From Phyllobacteriaceae bacterium (GTDB taxonomy: Bacteria > Pseudomonadota > Alphaproteobacteria > Rhizobiales > Devosiaceae), in contig JAAZLP010000312.1 of NCBI GenBank assembly GCA_012799265.1, forward strand, positions 1 to 5,955: a DNA stretch of 5,955 nucleotides, in the 5' to 3' direction. A model generated the notes under the pieces. It was not told the origin of the DNA and did no database searches. It saw only the letters and a list, made by a program, of their open reading frames with translations. Shown here piece after piece: positions 1-5,250 of this stretch; within the stretch, counting starts at the first letter, position 1; the number at the start of each line of letters is the position of its first letter. Both the position numbers and the translations under genes were made by a program.

Positions 1-50
1 CGGAGCTGGTCGGGGTTGCGCAGCAGGCCCGCCGGTCGGCAGGGTTGACG

Positions 51-73
51 GGTACACATGCGTGGTACACATG
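51..73. repeat. 10-bp tandem direct repeat GGTACACATG
   Basis: GGTACACATG occurs at 51-60 and again at 64-73, a period of 13 bases with the unrelated triplet CGT between the copies. TTGACG, resembling a sigma-70 -35 box, immediately precedes the first copy at 45-50, but no good -10 hexamer follows at normal spacing. The repeat is visible directly. A role as a binding site is only a guess, and a small chance duplication is equally possible. Confidence 0.5.
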
Positions 74-99
74 ATGGACGTACAGACCATCTGGCGACG

Positions 100-111
100 C
101 GTAGGCCTACG
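100..111. repeat. 12-bp perfect palindrome CGTAGGCCTACG
   Basis: CGTAGGCCTACG is a perfect palindrome with no spacer, 22 bases beyond the CCA end of the tRNA gene in its direction of transcription. As RNA it could form only a 4-bp stem with a 4-base loop, and no run of T follows on either strand. It is therefore not a recognisable intrinsic terminator. It might help 3' trailer processing or be chance. Confidence 0.4.
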
Positions 112-133
112 GGATTCTGGGATTTCTGGAAGT

Positions 134-207
134 TGGCTGGGGAACCTGGATTCGAACCAAGATTGACGGAGTCAGAGTCCGCTGTTCTACCGTTGAACTA
201 TTCCCCA
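134..207 (-). tRNA. tRNA-Gln (anticodon CTG)
   Basis: Reading the minus strand, all cloverleaf parts are present. The acceptor stem TGGGGAA pairs with TTCCCCA, followed by discriminator G and an encoded CCA (134-136 on the plus strand). The D-arm is GTTC/GAAC with AACGGTA in the loop. The anticodon stem GCGGA/TCCGT (one G-T pair) closes the loop CTCTGAC, giving anticodon CTG (complement of 173-175), which reads the glutamine codon CAG. The T-arm CTTGG/CCAGG carries loop TTCGAAT. The acceptor beginning T-G-G-G-G and the G discriminator match bacterial tRNA-Gln identity. Length is 74 nt including CCA. The gene stands alone and points away from the phosphatase operon. CAG is the favoured Gln codon in high-G+C genomes, so this should be a major isoacceptor. 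tRNA genes can serve as integration sites, but no integrase or repeated 3' end is seen here. Confidence 0.97.
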
Positions 208-271
208 GCACGAGCCTTTGCGGCTGGGCGACGCGTCTGGCAGCGGGGCTGCGTTGGCGGCGCGGGGTCTC

Positions 272-298
272 ATTAGACAATGCTCGGGGAGATTGCAA
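272..298 (-). promoter_or_regulatory. Candidate promoter of tRNA-Gln
   Basis: On the minus strand TTGCAA (293-298, four of six matches to TTGACA) and TCTAAT (272-277, five of six to TATAAT) are separated by 15 bases, shorter than the usual 16-18. The bases after the -10 are very G+C-rich (GACCCCGCGCC). Such a discriminator is typical of stable-RNA promoters under stringent control. Initiation would fall near 265 and leave a 5' leader of roughly 55-60 nt for RNase P to remove. The hexamers are seen directly; function is inferred. Confidence 0.35.
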
Positions 299-443
299 GC
301 ACCTCTAGCCAAGGTTCTAACATCTCTCGTGGACATCGTTTTCGTTGCGCTGCGCTTCCCCTTGCTCTACCGTGGTTTTCGACACGTAACACAATGTGCG
401 TTTCGGGCGCGGCCGGCATGACCGGACCAGCGACCGCGCACGA

Positions 444-448
444 AGGAG
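444..448 (+). promoter_or_regulatory. Ribosome binding site fixing the GTG start of ppx
   Basis: AGGAG at 444-448 lies 6 bases before the GTG at 455, optimal spacing for a Shine-Dalgarno site. The next in-frame candidate, ATG at 551, has no comparable purine run, so the GTG is preferred although it adds a low-complexity leader to the protein. Confidence 0.75.
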
Positions 449-454
449 ACTGCC

Positions 455-1633
455 GTGACCGATTCGAATCGGTCCGCCGCTGCTTCGGTTCTTCTGGCCG
501 AAGCAGGGGCCGGTGCGCCTTCCGGCCAGACCCGGAAGGATAGAGGCGGAATGCCGCCTCCAGCGCCGGACCAGCGGACGCCTCAAGCCCAGAATCCGCG
601 CCGGGCCCGCGGCCCCCTCTATGCCGCGCTTGATCTTGGCACCAATAATTGTCGCCTGTTGATTGCCCGGCCGCATGATCGCGGTTTCCGCGTCATAGAC
701 GGTTTTACGCGCATCGTCCGGCTCGGGGAGGGCGTCTCCGTGACCGGTCGGCTCTCCGATGCAGCCATGGACCGAACCGTGGAAGCATTGCGCCAATGCG
801 GCAACAAGCTTCGCGAGCATCAGCCGACGCGCATGCGTCTGATCGCCACGGAAGCCTGCCGCGCCGCCGAGAACGGGCCGGGATTTCTGACCCGGGTGAA
901 GGGCGAGCTCGGCATGGATCTCGAGATCGTCGATCGCCGGACCGAGGCGGAGCTGGCCGTGACCGGCTGCGCCGATCTCATTGACGGCGAAGCGCAGGGC
1001 GCGCTGATGTTCGACATTGGCGGTGGGTCGTCCGAACTCGCCTGGCTCGATTTCCGCGGCGGCCGCCCGCGCTCGCAGGGGCGTATGTCGGCCTCGATCC
1101 GCTCCTGGCAATCGCTGCCGGTGGGCGTCGTTTCGATTTCGGAAAAATTCGGCGGCATCAATGTCACTGCCGAGGTTTTCGAGGCCATGGTCTCCCATGT
1201 CTCCGAGCAGTTGCGCCAGTTCCGTGGCCGCGAAAAGCTCAGGAAGATGATCGGTACCCACCCCGTGCATCTTATCGGCACTTCGGGCACCGTAACCACG
1301 CTGGCTGGCCTGCATCTGGGGCTGGAACGTTACGAGCGGCAGAAGGTCGATGGCCTCTGGATGCGTCGGCACGATATTGATGATACAATGCGGGCGCTCT
1401 TGGCCATGCCGTTCGAGCGTCGTGTCGCCCATCCCTGCATCGGCAAGGATCGGGCTGACCTCGTGCTGCCAGGCTGCGCCATTTTTGAAGCCATTCGTCG
1501 CGAATGGCCAACTGACAAGGTTCGTGTGGCCGATCGTGGCCTGCGCGAGGGCATCCTGATTTCACTGATGGAAGCCGATCGCGGGACCAAGCGCCCGAAC
1601 CGTTACGCAAGGAGGCCAGCCAATGGCCAATGA
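455..1633 (+). CDS. ppx: Exopolyphosphatase / pppGpp phosphatase family protein (Ppx/GppA)
   Basis: A 392-residue cytoplasmic enzyme of the ASKHA (actin/sugar kinase/Hsp70) phosphatase group. Family members release phosphate from the ends of polyphosphate and/or convert pppGpp to ppGpp. Residues 1-53 form a Pro/Ala/Arg-rich, probably disordered leader. The core starts with the first phosphate motif D60-L-G-T-N-N-C-R-L68, then the conserved ATEACRAAEN segment (131-140). The RTEAE stretch (162-166) follows: by eye E164 aligns with catalytic E121 of E. coli PPX, while the preceding Glu of the usual EEA is Thr163. The second phosphate motif DIGGGSSEL is at 187-195, and GTSGTVTTLAG (275-285) and ADRGLREGIL (359-368) come later. 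The protein ends soon after, without the C-terminal HD-like domains of the ~500-residue E. coli PPX/GppA, so it is the short form. The GTG start is chosen for its Shine-Dalgarno site. The last 11 bases overlap rlmE, implying co-transcription and coupling. PPX versus GppA substrate preference cannot be told from sequence. Confidence 0.9.
   Translation: MTDSNRSAAASVLLAEAGAGAPSGQTRKDRGGMPPPAPDQRTPQAQNPRRARGPLYAALDLGTNNCRLLIARPHDRGFRVIDGFTRIVRLGEGVSVTGRLSDAAMDRTVEALRQCGNKLREHQPTRMRLIATEACRAAENGPGFLTRVKGELGMDLEIVDRRTEAELAVTGCADLIDGEAQGALMFDIGGGSSELAWLDFRGGRPRSQGRMSASIRSWQSLPVGVVSISEKFGGINVTAEVFEAMVSHVSEQLRQFRGREKLRKMIGTHPVHLIGTSGTVTTLAGLHLGLERYERQKVDGLWMRRHDIDDTMRALLAMPFERRVAHPCIGKDRADLVLPGCAIFEAIRREWPTDKVRVADRGLREGILISLMEADRGTKRPNRYARRPANGQ
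457..474. repeat. 18-bp perfect palindrome with two GANTC sites on the ppx start
   Basis: GACCGATTCGAATCGGTC is identical to its own reverse complement over all 18 bases. It begins at the last base of the GTG start codon and spans codons 2-6 of the phosphatase gene. At its centre GATTC (461-465) and GAATC (466-470) abut, each being a GANTC target of the alphaproteobacterial CcrM adenine methyltransferase. In mRNA it could fold as a 7-bp stem with a TCGA loop directly at the start codon. It could be a dimeric repressor operator, a translation-limiting hairpin, a methylation-sensitive site, or chance. Confidence 0.55.
1609..1615 (+). promoter_or_regulatory. Ribosome binding site of rlmE inside the ppx end
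   Basis: AAGGAGG at 1609-1615 is a near-ideal Shine-Dalgarno sequence 7 bases before the ATG at 1623. It lies within the last codons of the phosphatase gene (encoding A-R-R), and the start precedes the upstream stop. Ribosomes finishing the first gene can therefore restart on rlmE. Confidence 0.8.
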
Positions 1634-2348
1634 AAAGGCCCTCGGTACCGGCGGCCGTAAATCCGATCGCGATCTCAAGATCCGTGTAAAGACGGCCAAG
1701 GGGCGTACCGTTGCCTCAACCAAATGGCTGGAGCGTCAGCTCAACGACCCCTATGTGGCCCGCGCCCGTTCGGAAGGCTACCGCTCCCGCGCGGCCTTCA
1801 AGATCAAGGAAATGGACGAAAAGCATAAGCTTTTCAAAAAGGGCATGCATGTCGTCGATCTCGGCGCGGCGCCGGGCGGCTGGTCACAGGTGGCGGCGAA
1901 GGCCGTCGGTTCGACCGTCGATCGGCCGCTGGTCGTGGGCATCGACTATCTCGACATGGACCCCATCCCGGGGGTGATCCTGCTGAAAAAGGATTTCACC
2001 GAGGATGATGCGCCGCAGATGCTGATCGATGCCATGGGCGGGCACGGCGCCGATGTGGTGATGAGCGATATGGCCTGGCCCACTACCGGTCACCGTCCCA
2101 CCGACCACCTGCGCATTGTCCATCTCATCGAGATCGCGGCCGATTTCGCCATCCAGGTGCTCAATCCCGGCGGGTCATTCGTGGCCAAGGTGTTCCAGGG
2201 CGGCACCGAGCATGAGCTGCTGCATATGCTCAAGCGCCACTTCAAATCCACCTTCCATGCCAAGCCGCCATCCAGCCGTTCCGGCTCGGCGGAGGCCTAT
2301 CTGGTGGCCAAGGGGTTCAAGGGTCGCGAGGCGACTGGCGACGAATAG
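1623..2348 (+). CDS. rlmE: 23S rRNA (uridine2552-2'-O)-methyltransferase RlmE (FtsJ/RrmJ)
   Basis: This 241-residue enzyme methylates the 2'-hydroxyl of U2552 in the A-loop of 23S rRNA using S-adenosylmethionine, a late step in 50S subunit maturation in the cytoplasm. The Rossmann SAM-binding motif VVDLGAAPGGWSQVA is at 77-91. The K-D-K-E catalytic set known from E. coli RrmJ (K38, D124, K164, E199) is complete: K60 in RSRAAFK, D149 in VMSDMAWP, K189 in SFVAKVFQGG, and E224 in SRSGSAEAY. A Lys/Arg-rich N-terminal extension of about 22 residues makes it longer than the 209-residue E. coli protein and could contact rRNA. The ATG is chosen for its strong Shine-Dalgarno site inside ppx. It is the second gene of a two-gene operon and ends only 3 bases from the stop of a converging transporter gene. 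The pairing with a Ppx/GppA protein is, as I recall, common in alphaproteobacteria. Identification is secure. Confidence 0.96.
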   Translation: MANEKALGTGGRKSDRDLKIRVKTAKGRTVASTKWLERQLNDPYVARARSEGYRSRAAFKIKEMDEKHKLFKKGMHVVDLGAAPGGWSQVAAKAVGSTVDRPLVVGIDYLDMDPIPGVILLKKDFTEDDAPQMLIDAMGGHGADVVMSDMAWPTTGHRPTDHLRIVHLIEIAADFAIQVLNPGGSFVAKVFQGGTEHELLHMLKRHFKSTFHAKPPSSRSGSAEAYLVAKGFKGREATGDE

Positions 2349-2351
2349 CGC

Positions 2352-3737
2352 TCAGTGAATGCCGGGACCGCTTCTGAGCTGGTGACCGGCATTGCGCGGC
2401 AACCGGATATAGAGCGCGGTCGAAACCGCGCCGATCGCTGCCACGACATAAAATGCGATTTGGAAATCGACCAGCGCCAGTTCCTCGCCGCCGCGCAGCC
2501 GGTGGGTGAGCTCCAAGACGCCGCCACCAACCGCTACCCCCATGGCGAACATCAACTGGCCCCAGACCTGGCTCATCACGTTTGCCTGTCCAGCATCCTT
2601 GTCTTCGATATCGGCGAAGGTGAAGGCGTTCGAGCCGGTCCAGAAGGTCGACTGCCAGAAGCCGGTAAAGACGAGAACGGCGAGGATGATCGGGATTGGC
2701 GTTGCCGGGGTATAGGTACCCATGGCGACAAGCCCGGCAGCGGAAATCGCGGTCGAAATCACCAGCGGATACTTGAAGCCCCAATTGGCGAAAATCCAGT
2801 TGGCGACGAACTTTGCGACCAGAGCACCGATGGCACCTGCAAAGGTCACCATGCCGCTCTCGAATGGCGTCAATCCGAAGGTCAGCTGCAGCATGAGTGG
2901 AAAGAGGAAGGGCGTCGCGCCCTGACCCAACCGGAAAAAGGTGCCGGCAATCAGCGTGATACGAAAATTCCGGACCGCCAGCAGGCGCAGGTCCAGCAGG
3001 GGATATTCGGTCGAGAGCGCGTGGCGCGTGTAGAGATAGGCAAAGCCGATCCCTGCAGAGGCAGCGATGATGCCGATCAGCGGTGGCAGCGCTGGCAGGC
3101 TCACGACCGAGCAGCCGAAGGCGAAAAGCGCAAAGGCAAGACCGGCGAGTACAAATCCCCTGCCGTCAATCTCGCGAGGTTTGTTGCGCTGTTCATTGGG
3201 CAGCGCCAGGCCCACCAGCGCCATGCCGAGCAGGCCGATGGGAATATTGATGATGAAGATCCAATGCCATGAGAAAAAGGTGGTGAGGAAACCGCCAAAG
3301 GGCGGTCCGACGATGGGGCCGATCAGCCCCGGAATGGTCAGCCAGGCCATTGCGTCGACAAGCTGATTGCGCGGCGTTGTCCGCACCAGCACGAGGCGGG
3401 CCACGGGCCCCATCATGGCGCCTCCCATGCCCTGAATGAAGCGGGAGATCACGAACTGCTGGAGTGAACCCGACAGGGCGCAGCAGACCGAGCCTACCAT
3501 GAAGACCAGCATGGCCACGCGAAAAACGCGCCGCGCGCCAAAACGGTCGGCCATCCAGCTCGAGATCGGAATGAAGATCGCCAGCGCCACGAGATAGGCG
3601 GTGAGCGCCAGTTTCAGGGAGATCGGGTCTGTGCCGATATCAGCGGCAATCGCGGCGAGCGATGTCGCGATGACAGTCGAATCCATGTTCTCCATGAAAA
3701 CGGCCGTAGCGAGGATAAGCGGTGTCGTTCGCGTCAT
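2352..3737 (-). CDS. DHA2-type MFS drug:H+ antiporter family transporter (paralogue 1, downstream copy)
   Basis: A 461-residue inner-membrane protein of the major facilitator superfamily, hydrophobic throughout, of the MdtD/EmrB-like drug:proton antiporter type. D19 in ENMDSTVIATSL (TM1) is the conserved acidic residue of motif D. WMADRFGARRVF (61-72) is motif A in the TM2-TM3 loop. The sequence from G137 to G149 (GLIGPIVGPPFGG) is antiporter motif C in TM5, followed by SWHWIFIINIPIG (156-168), typical of DHA2 proteins. The frame is open to 3860, but I start at ATG 3737 because it aligns exactly with the start of the neighbouring paralogue. The longer form would add 41 unrelated residues overlapping the upstream gene. 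No Shine-Dalgarno sits at the normal distance; AAGGAG (3760-3765) is 22 bases away, overlapping the end of the upstream gene, so translation is probably coupled. The 19-base gap implies one operon. Substrate is unknown; efflux of toxic compounds is a family-level guess. Confidence 0.88.
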   Translation of the reverse strand: MTRTTPLILATAVFMENMDSTVIATSLAAIAADIGTDPISLKLALTAYLVALAIFIPISSWMADRFGARRVFRVAMLVFMVGSVCCALSGSLQQFVISRFIQGMGGAMMGPVARLVLVRTTPRNQLVDAMAWLTIPGLIGPIVGPPFGGFLTTFFSWHWIFIINIPIGLLGMALVGLALPNEQRNKPREIDGRGFVLAGLAFALFAFGCSVVSLPALPPLIGIIAASAGIGFAYLYTRHALSTEYPLLDLRLLAVRNFRITLIAGTFFRLGQGATPFLFPLMLQLTFGLTPFESGMVTFAGAIGALVAKFVANWIFANWGFKYPLVISTAISAAGLVAMGTYTPATPIPIILAVLVFTGFWQSTFWTGSNAFTFADIEDKDAGQANVMSQVWGQLMFAMGVAVGGGVLELTHRLRGGEELALVDFQIAFYVVAAIGAVSTALYIRLPRNAGHQLRSGPGIH

Positions 3738-3756
3738 GCCGCTGGCGGTGTCCCGC

Positions 3757-5145
3757 TCACTCCTTGGCGTAGGCCCTGTGGCCGGAAACGTTGCTGCCGG
3801 CATTGGCCGGCATGAGGAAATAGACGAGGCTCGCAAGGGCGCTGGCAACGCCGACGACAACGAAGGCGATCTGGAAGTTGAAAAGCGACAGGTCGCTGCC
3901 GGTCAGCATGGTCGTAAATTCAAGAATGGCGCCCGCCACCGCCACGCCCATGGCGATGGACAATTGTTGGGACACCGCGACAATGGCCGTCGCCTGACTG
4001 GCTTCGTCATCCGAGATATCAGCATAGCCCAGCGCATTGGTGCCGGTGAAGAACATGGAGCGCACGACGCCGGTGACGACCAGGATCGCCATCATCAGCG
4101 GGACCGGGGTGTCAACGGTGAAGAACCCTTGCGCGGCCAGCAGAAGACCGCCTGCCACGGCGGCAAAGCCCAGCACGCGTGGAAAGCCGAAGCGCGAAAA
4201 GACCCGTTCTGCTATGAACTTGCTGCCAATGGCGCCGATAGCGCCGACGAAGGTAATGGCGCCGGACTGAAACGGGTTGAGGCCAAAACCCAACTGCAGC
4301 ATCAGCGGCAGGAGGAAAGGTGTCGCGCCGACGCCGATGCGGAACAAAGAACCCCCGGTGATCGATGCACGGAACAGGGGATGACGCAGCAGTTTAGGAT
4401 CAAGCAGCGGGTATTTGGTTCGGCTTGCATGCAAGAGATACAGCACCGCCGCGACGACCCCAACCGCCAGTGTGCCATAGCCATAGTAGATCGGCAGTGC
4501 GGGCAGGCTGACCACTGAAAGCCCGAAGACAATCCCGGCAAAGGCGATACCGGCGATCAGGAAACCGATGAGGTCGACTGGCCTCGGAGAACGGGCGTCG
4601 GGTACCTGCAGATAGATGCTGGAGCAGATGATACCGACAATGCCGATCGGGATATTGATCCAGAAAATCCAGTGCCAGCTGAGATAGGTGGTGAGGAAGC
4701 CGCCGATCAGCGGCCCGGTAACGGGGGCGACAAGGGCAGGGACGGTCAGCCACGCCATAGCCGATACCAGTTCGTGTCGCGGCGTGGAGCGCACCAATAG
4801 GAGCCGGGCCACCGGCGTCATCATGGACGAGCCGATTCCCTGGAAGAAGCGGGCGCCGACGAATGTCTCCAGCGAGAAGGCGAAGGAGCAGGCGAGTGAG
4901 CCCAGCATGAAGACGAAAATCGCCAGTCGGAAAATGTTCTTGGCGCCGAAGCGGTCGGCCATCCAGCCGCTGATCGGGATGAATATCGCCAGCGCCACAA
5001 AATAGGCCGTCAGCGCCAGCTTGAGCGCAATGGGGTCGGAACCGATATCAGCGGCGATCGCGGGCAGGGACGTCGCGATGACTGTCGAGTCCATCTGTTC
5101 CATGAACAGAGCGACCGCAAGAATGAGCGGAGTGACGCGGATCAC
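3757..5145 (-). CDS. DHA2-type MFS drug:H+ antiporter family transporter (paralogue 2, upstream copy)
   Basis: A 462-residue polytopic inner-membrane major facilitator protein, paralogous to the gene after it. By hand count the two share about 237 of the first 420 residues without a gap (56%), and 58 of the first 70. Motif D residue D19 (EQMDSTVIATSLPAIA), motif A (WMADRFGAKNIF, 61-72), motif C (VPALVAPVTGPLIGGF, 135-150) and SWHWIFWINIPIG (156-168) are all present. This points to a proton-coupled exporter of the DHA2/MdtD type, but the substrate cannot be inferred. The GTG at 5143-5145 is chosen because the paralogues align from residue 1. It has no Shine-Dalgarno, being preceded by ATATTTTTTCA. 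The next in-frame ATG (5103, Met15) would cut into TM1 and lacks one too. Its TGA is 19 bases before the second transporter start. The gene lies 105 bases beyond a secreted-protein gene on the same strand, so it may be first in its own operon or a middle gene. Annotation as a transporter is secure, the exact start less so. Confidence 0.9.
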   Translation of the reverse strand: MIRVTPLILAVALFMEQMDSTVIATSLPAIAADIGSDPIALKLALTAYFVALAIFIPISGWMADRFGAKNIFRLAIFVFMLGSLACSFAFSLETFVGARFFQGIGSSMMTPVARLLLVRSTPRHELVSAMAWLTVPALVAPVTGPLIGGFLTTYLSWHWIFWINIPIGIVGIICSSIYLQVPDARSPRPVDLIGFLIAGIAFAGIVFGLSVVSLPALPIYYGYGTLAVGVVAAVLYLLHASRTKYPLLDPKLLRHPLFRASITGGSLFRIGVGATPFLLPLMLQLGFGLNPFQSGAITFVGAIGAIGSKFIAERVFSRFGFPRVLGFAAVAGGLLLAAQGFFTVDTPVPLMMAILVVTGVVRSMFFTGTNALGYADISDDEASQATAIVAVSQQLSIAMGVAVAGAILEFTTMLTGSDLSLFNFQIAFVVVGVASALASLVYFLMPANAGSNVSGHRAYAKE

Positions 5146-5159
5146 TGAAAAAATATCCG

Positions 5160-5196
5160 ATTGTGGGCGAGGCGATAGTCGAGCGCAAAGATTATG
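5160..5196 (-). promoter_or_regulatory. Candidate promoter of the transporter pair
   Basis: In the 105-base gap before the first transporter, the minus strand offers two weak sigma-70 options. TTGCGC (5183-5188) with CACAAT (5160-5165) at a 17-base spacing would start transcription about 7 bases before the GTG, almost leaderless. CATAAT (5191-5196, five of six matches) is a better -10 but has only the poor -35 TTAGGC 18 bases upstream. Neither is strong, and read-through from the upstream gene is possible because no terminator hairpin with a T-run separates them. Confidence 0.25.
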
Positions 5197-5250
5197 GGCC
5201 TGAGTCCCTGCTGCGCCTAACCCACCTTTAGTTTGAACATGTTTGTGGCG

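Larger units (their letters stand above)
1..133. other. Left flank without a supportable gene
   Basis: No reading frame here resembles a known protein or has a convincing ribosome binding site. All three plus frames meet stops before or within the tRNA gene. Minus-strand frames are open toward the left edge but too short to judge. The stretch lies 3' of the minus-strand tRNA gene, so it would hold that transcript's end, yet no hairpin followed by a T-run is visible. A 10-bp direct repeat and a 12-bp palindrome are listed separately. A truncated gene entering from the left cannot be excluded. Confidence 0.5.
208..454. other. Divergent intergenic region between tRNA-Gln and ppx
   Basis: This 247-base region separates the leftward tRNA gene from the rightward phosphatase operon and must hold both promoters. 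A candidate tRNA promoter is listed separately. For the operon I found only poor sigma-70 matches, for example TTGCGC at 345-350 with TACCGT 17 bases downstream (three of six matches each). GCAGC-GGG-GCTGC at 240-252 is a 5-bp inverted repeat inside the predicted tRNA leader. The short reading frames crossing this stretch have no ribosome binding site and end inside neighbouring genes, so I call no protein here. Confidence 0.5.

Noticed and set aside
134..207. tRNA-Gln as the attachment site of an integrated element
   Set aside because: No integrase gene and no second copy of the tRNA 3' end occurs in the window; the flanking genes look like core chromosome.
317..1432. 371-codon open frame on the minus strand opposite ppx
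   Set aside because: It lies antisense to a gene with clear family motifs, has no Shine-Dalgarno, and its translation is an Arg/His/Gly-rich mixture with no domain. Long antisense frames are normal in high-G+C coding DNA.
2355..3272. 305-codon plus-strand frame opposite the downstream transporter
   Set aside because: It mirrors codons of a well-supported membrane protein and gives a highly charged Gln/Arg/Asp-rich product without motifs or a proper start signal.
3738..3860. N-terminal extension of the downstream transporter (start at 3860)
   Set aside because: The extra 41 residues are polar, Pro/Ser-rich, overlap the end of the upstream gene and have no counterpart in the paralogue, which aligns from the Met at 3737.
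3601..4518. 305-codon plus-strand frame opposite both transporter genes
   Set aside because: It spans the junction of two real genes in antisense. Its length equals that of the other antisense frame, but it covers a different part of the duplicated gene, so the match in length is coincidence rather than a second paralogous pair.
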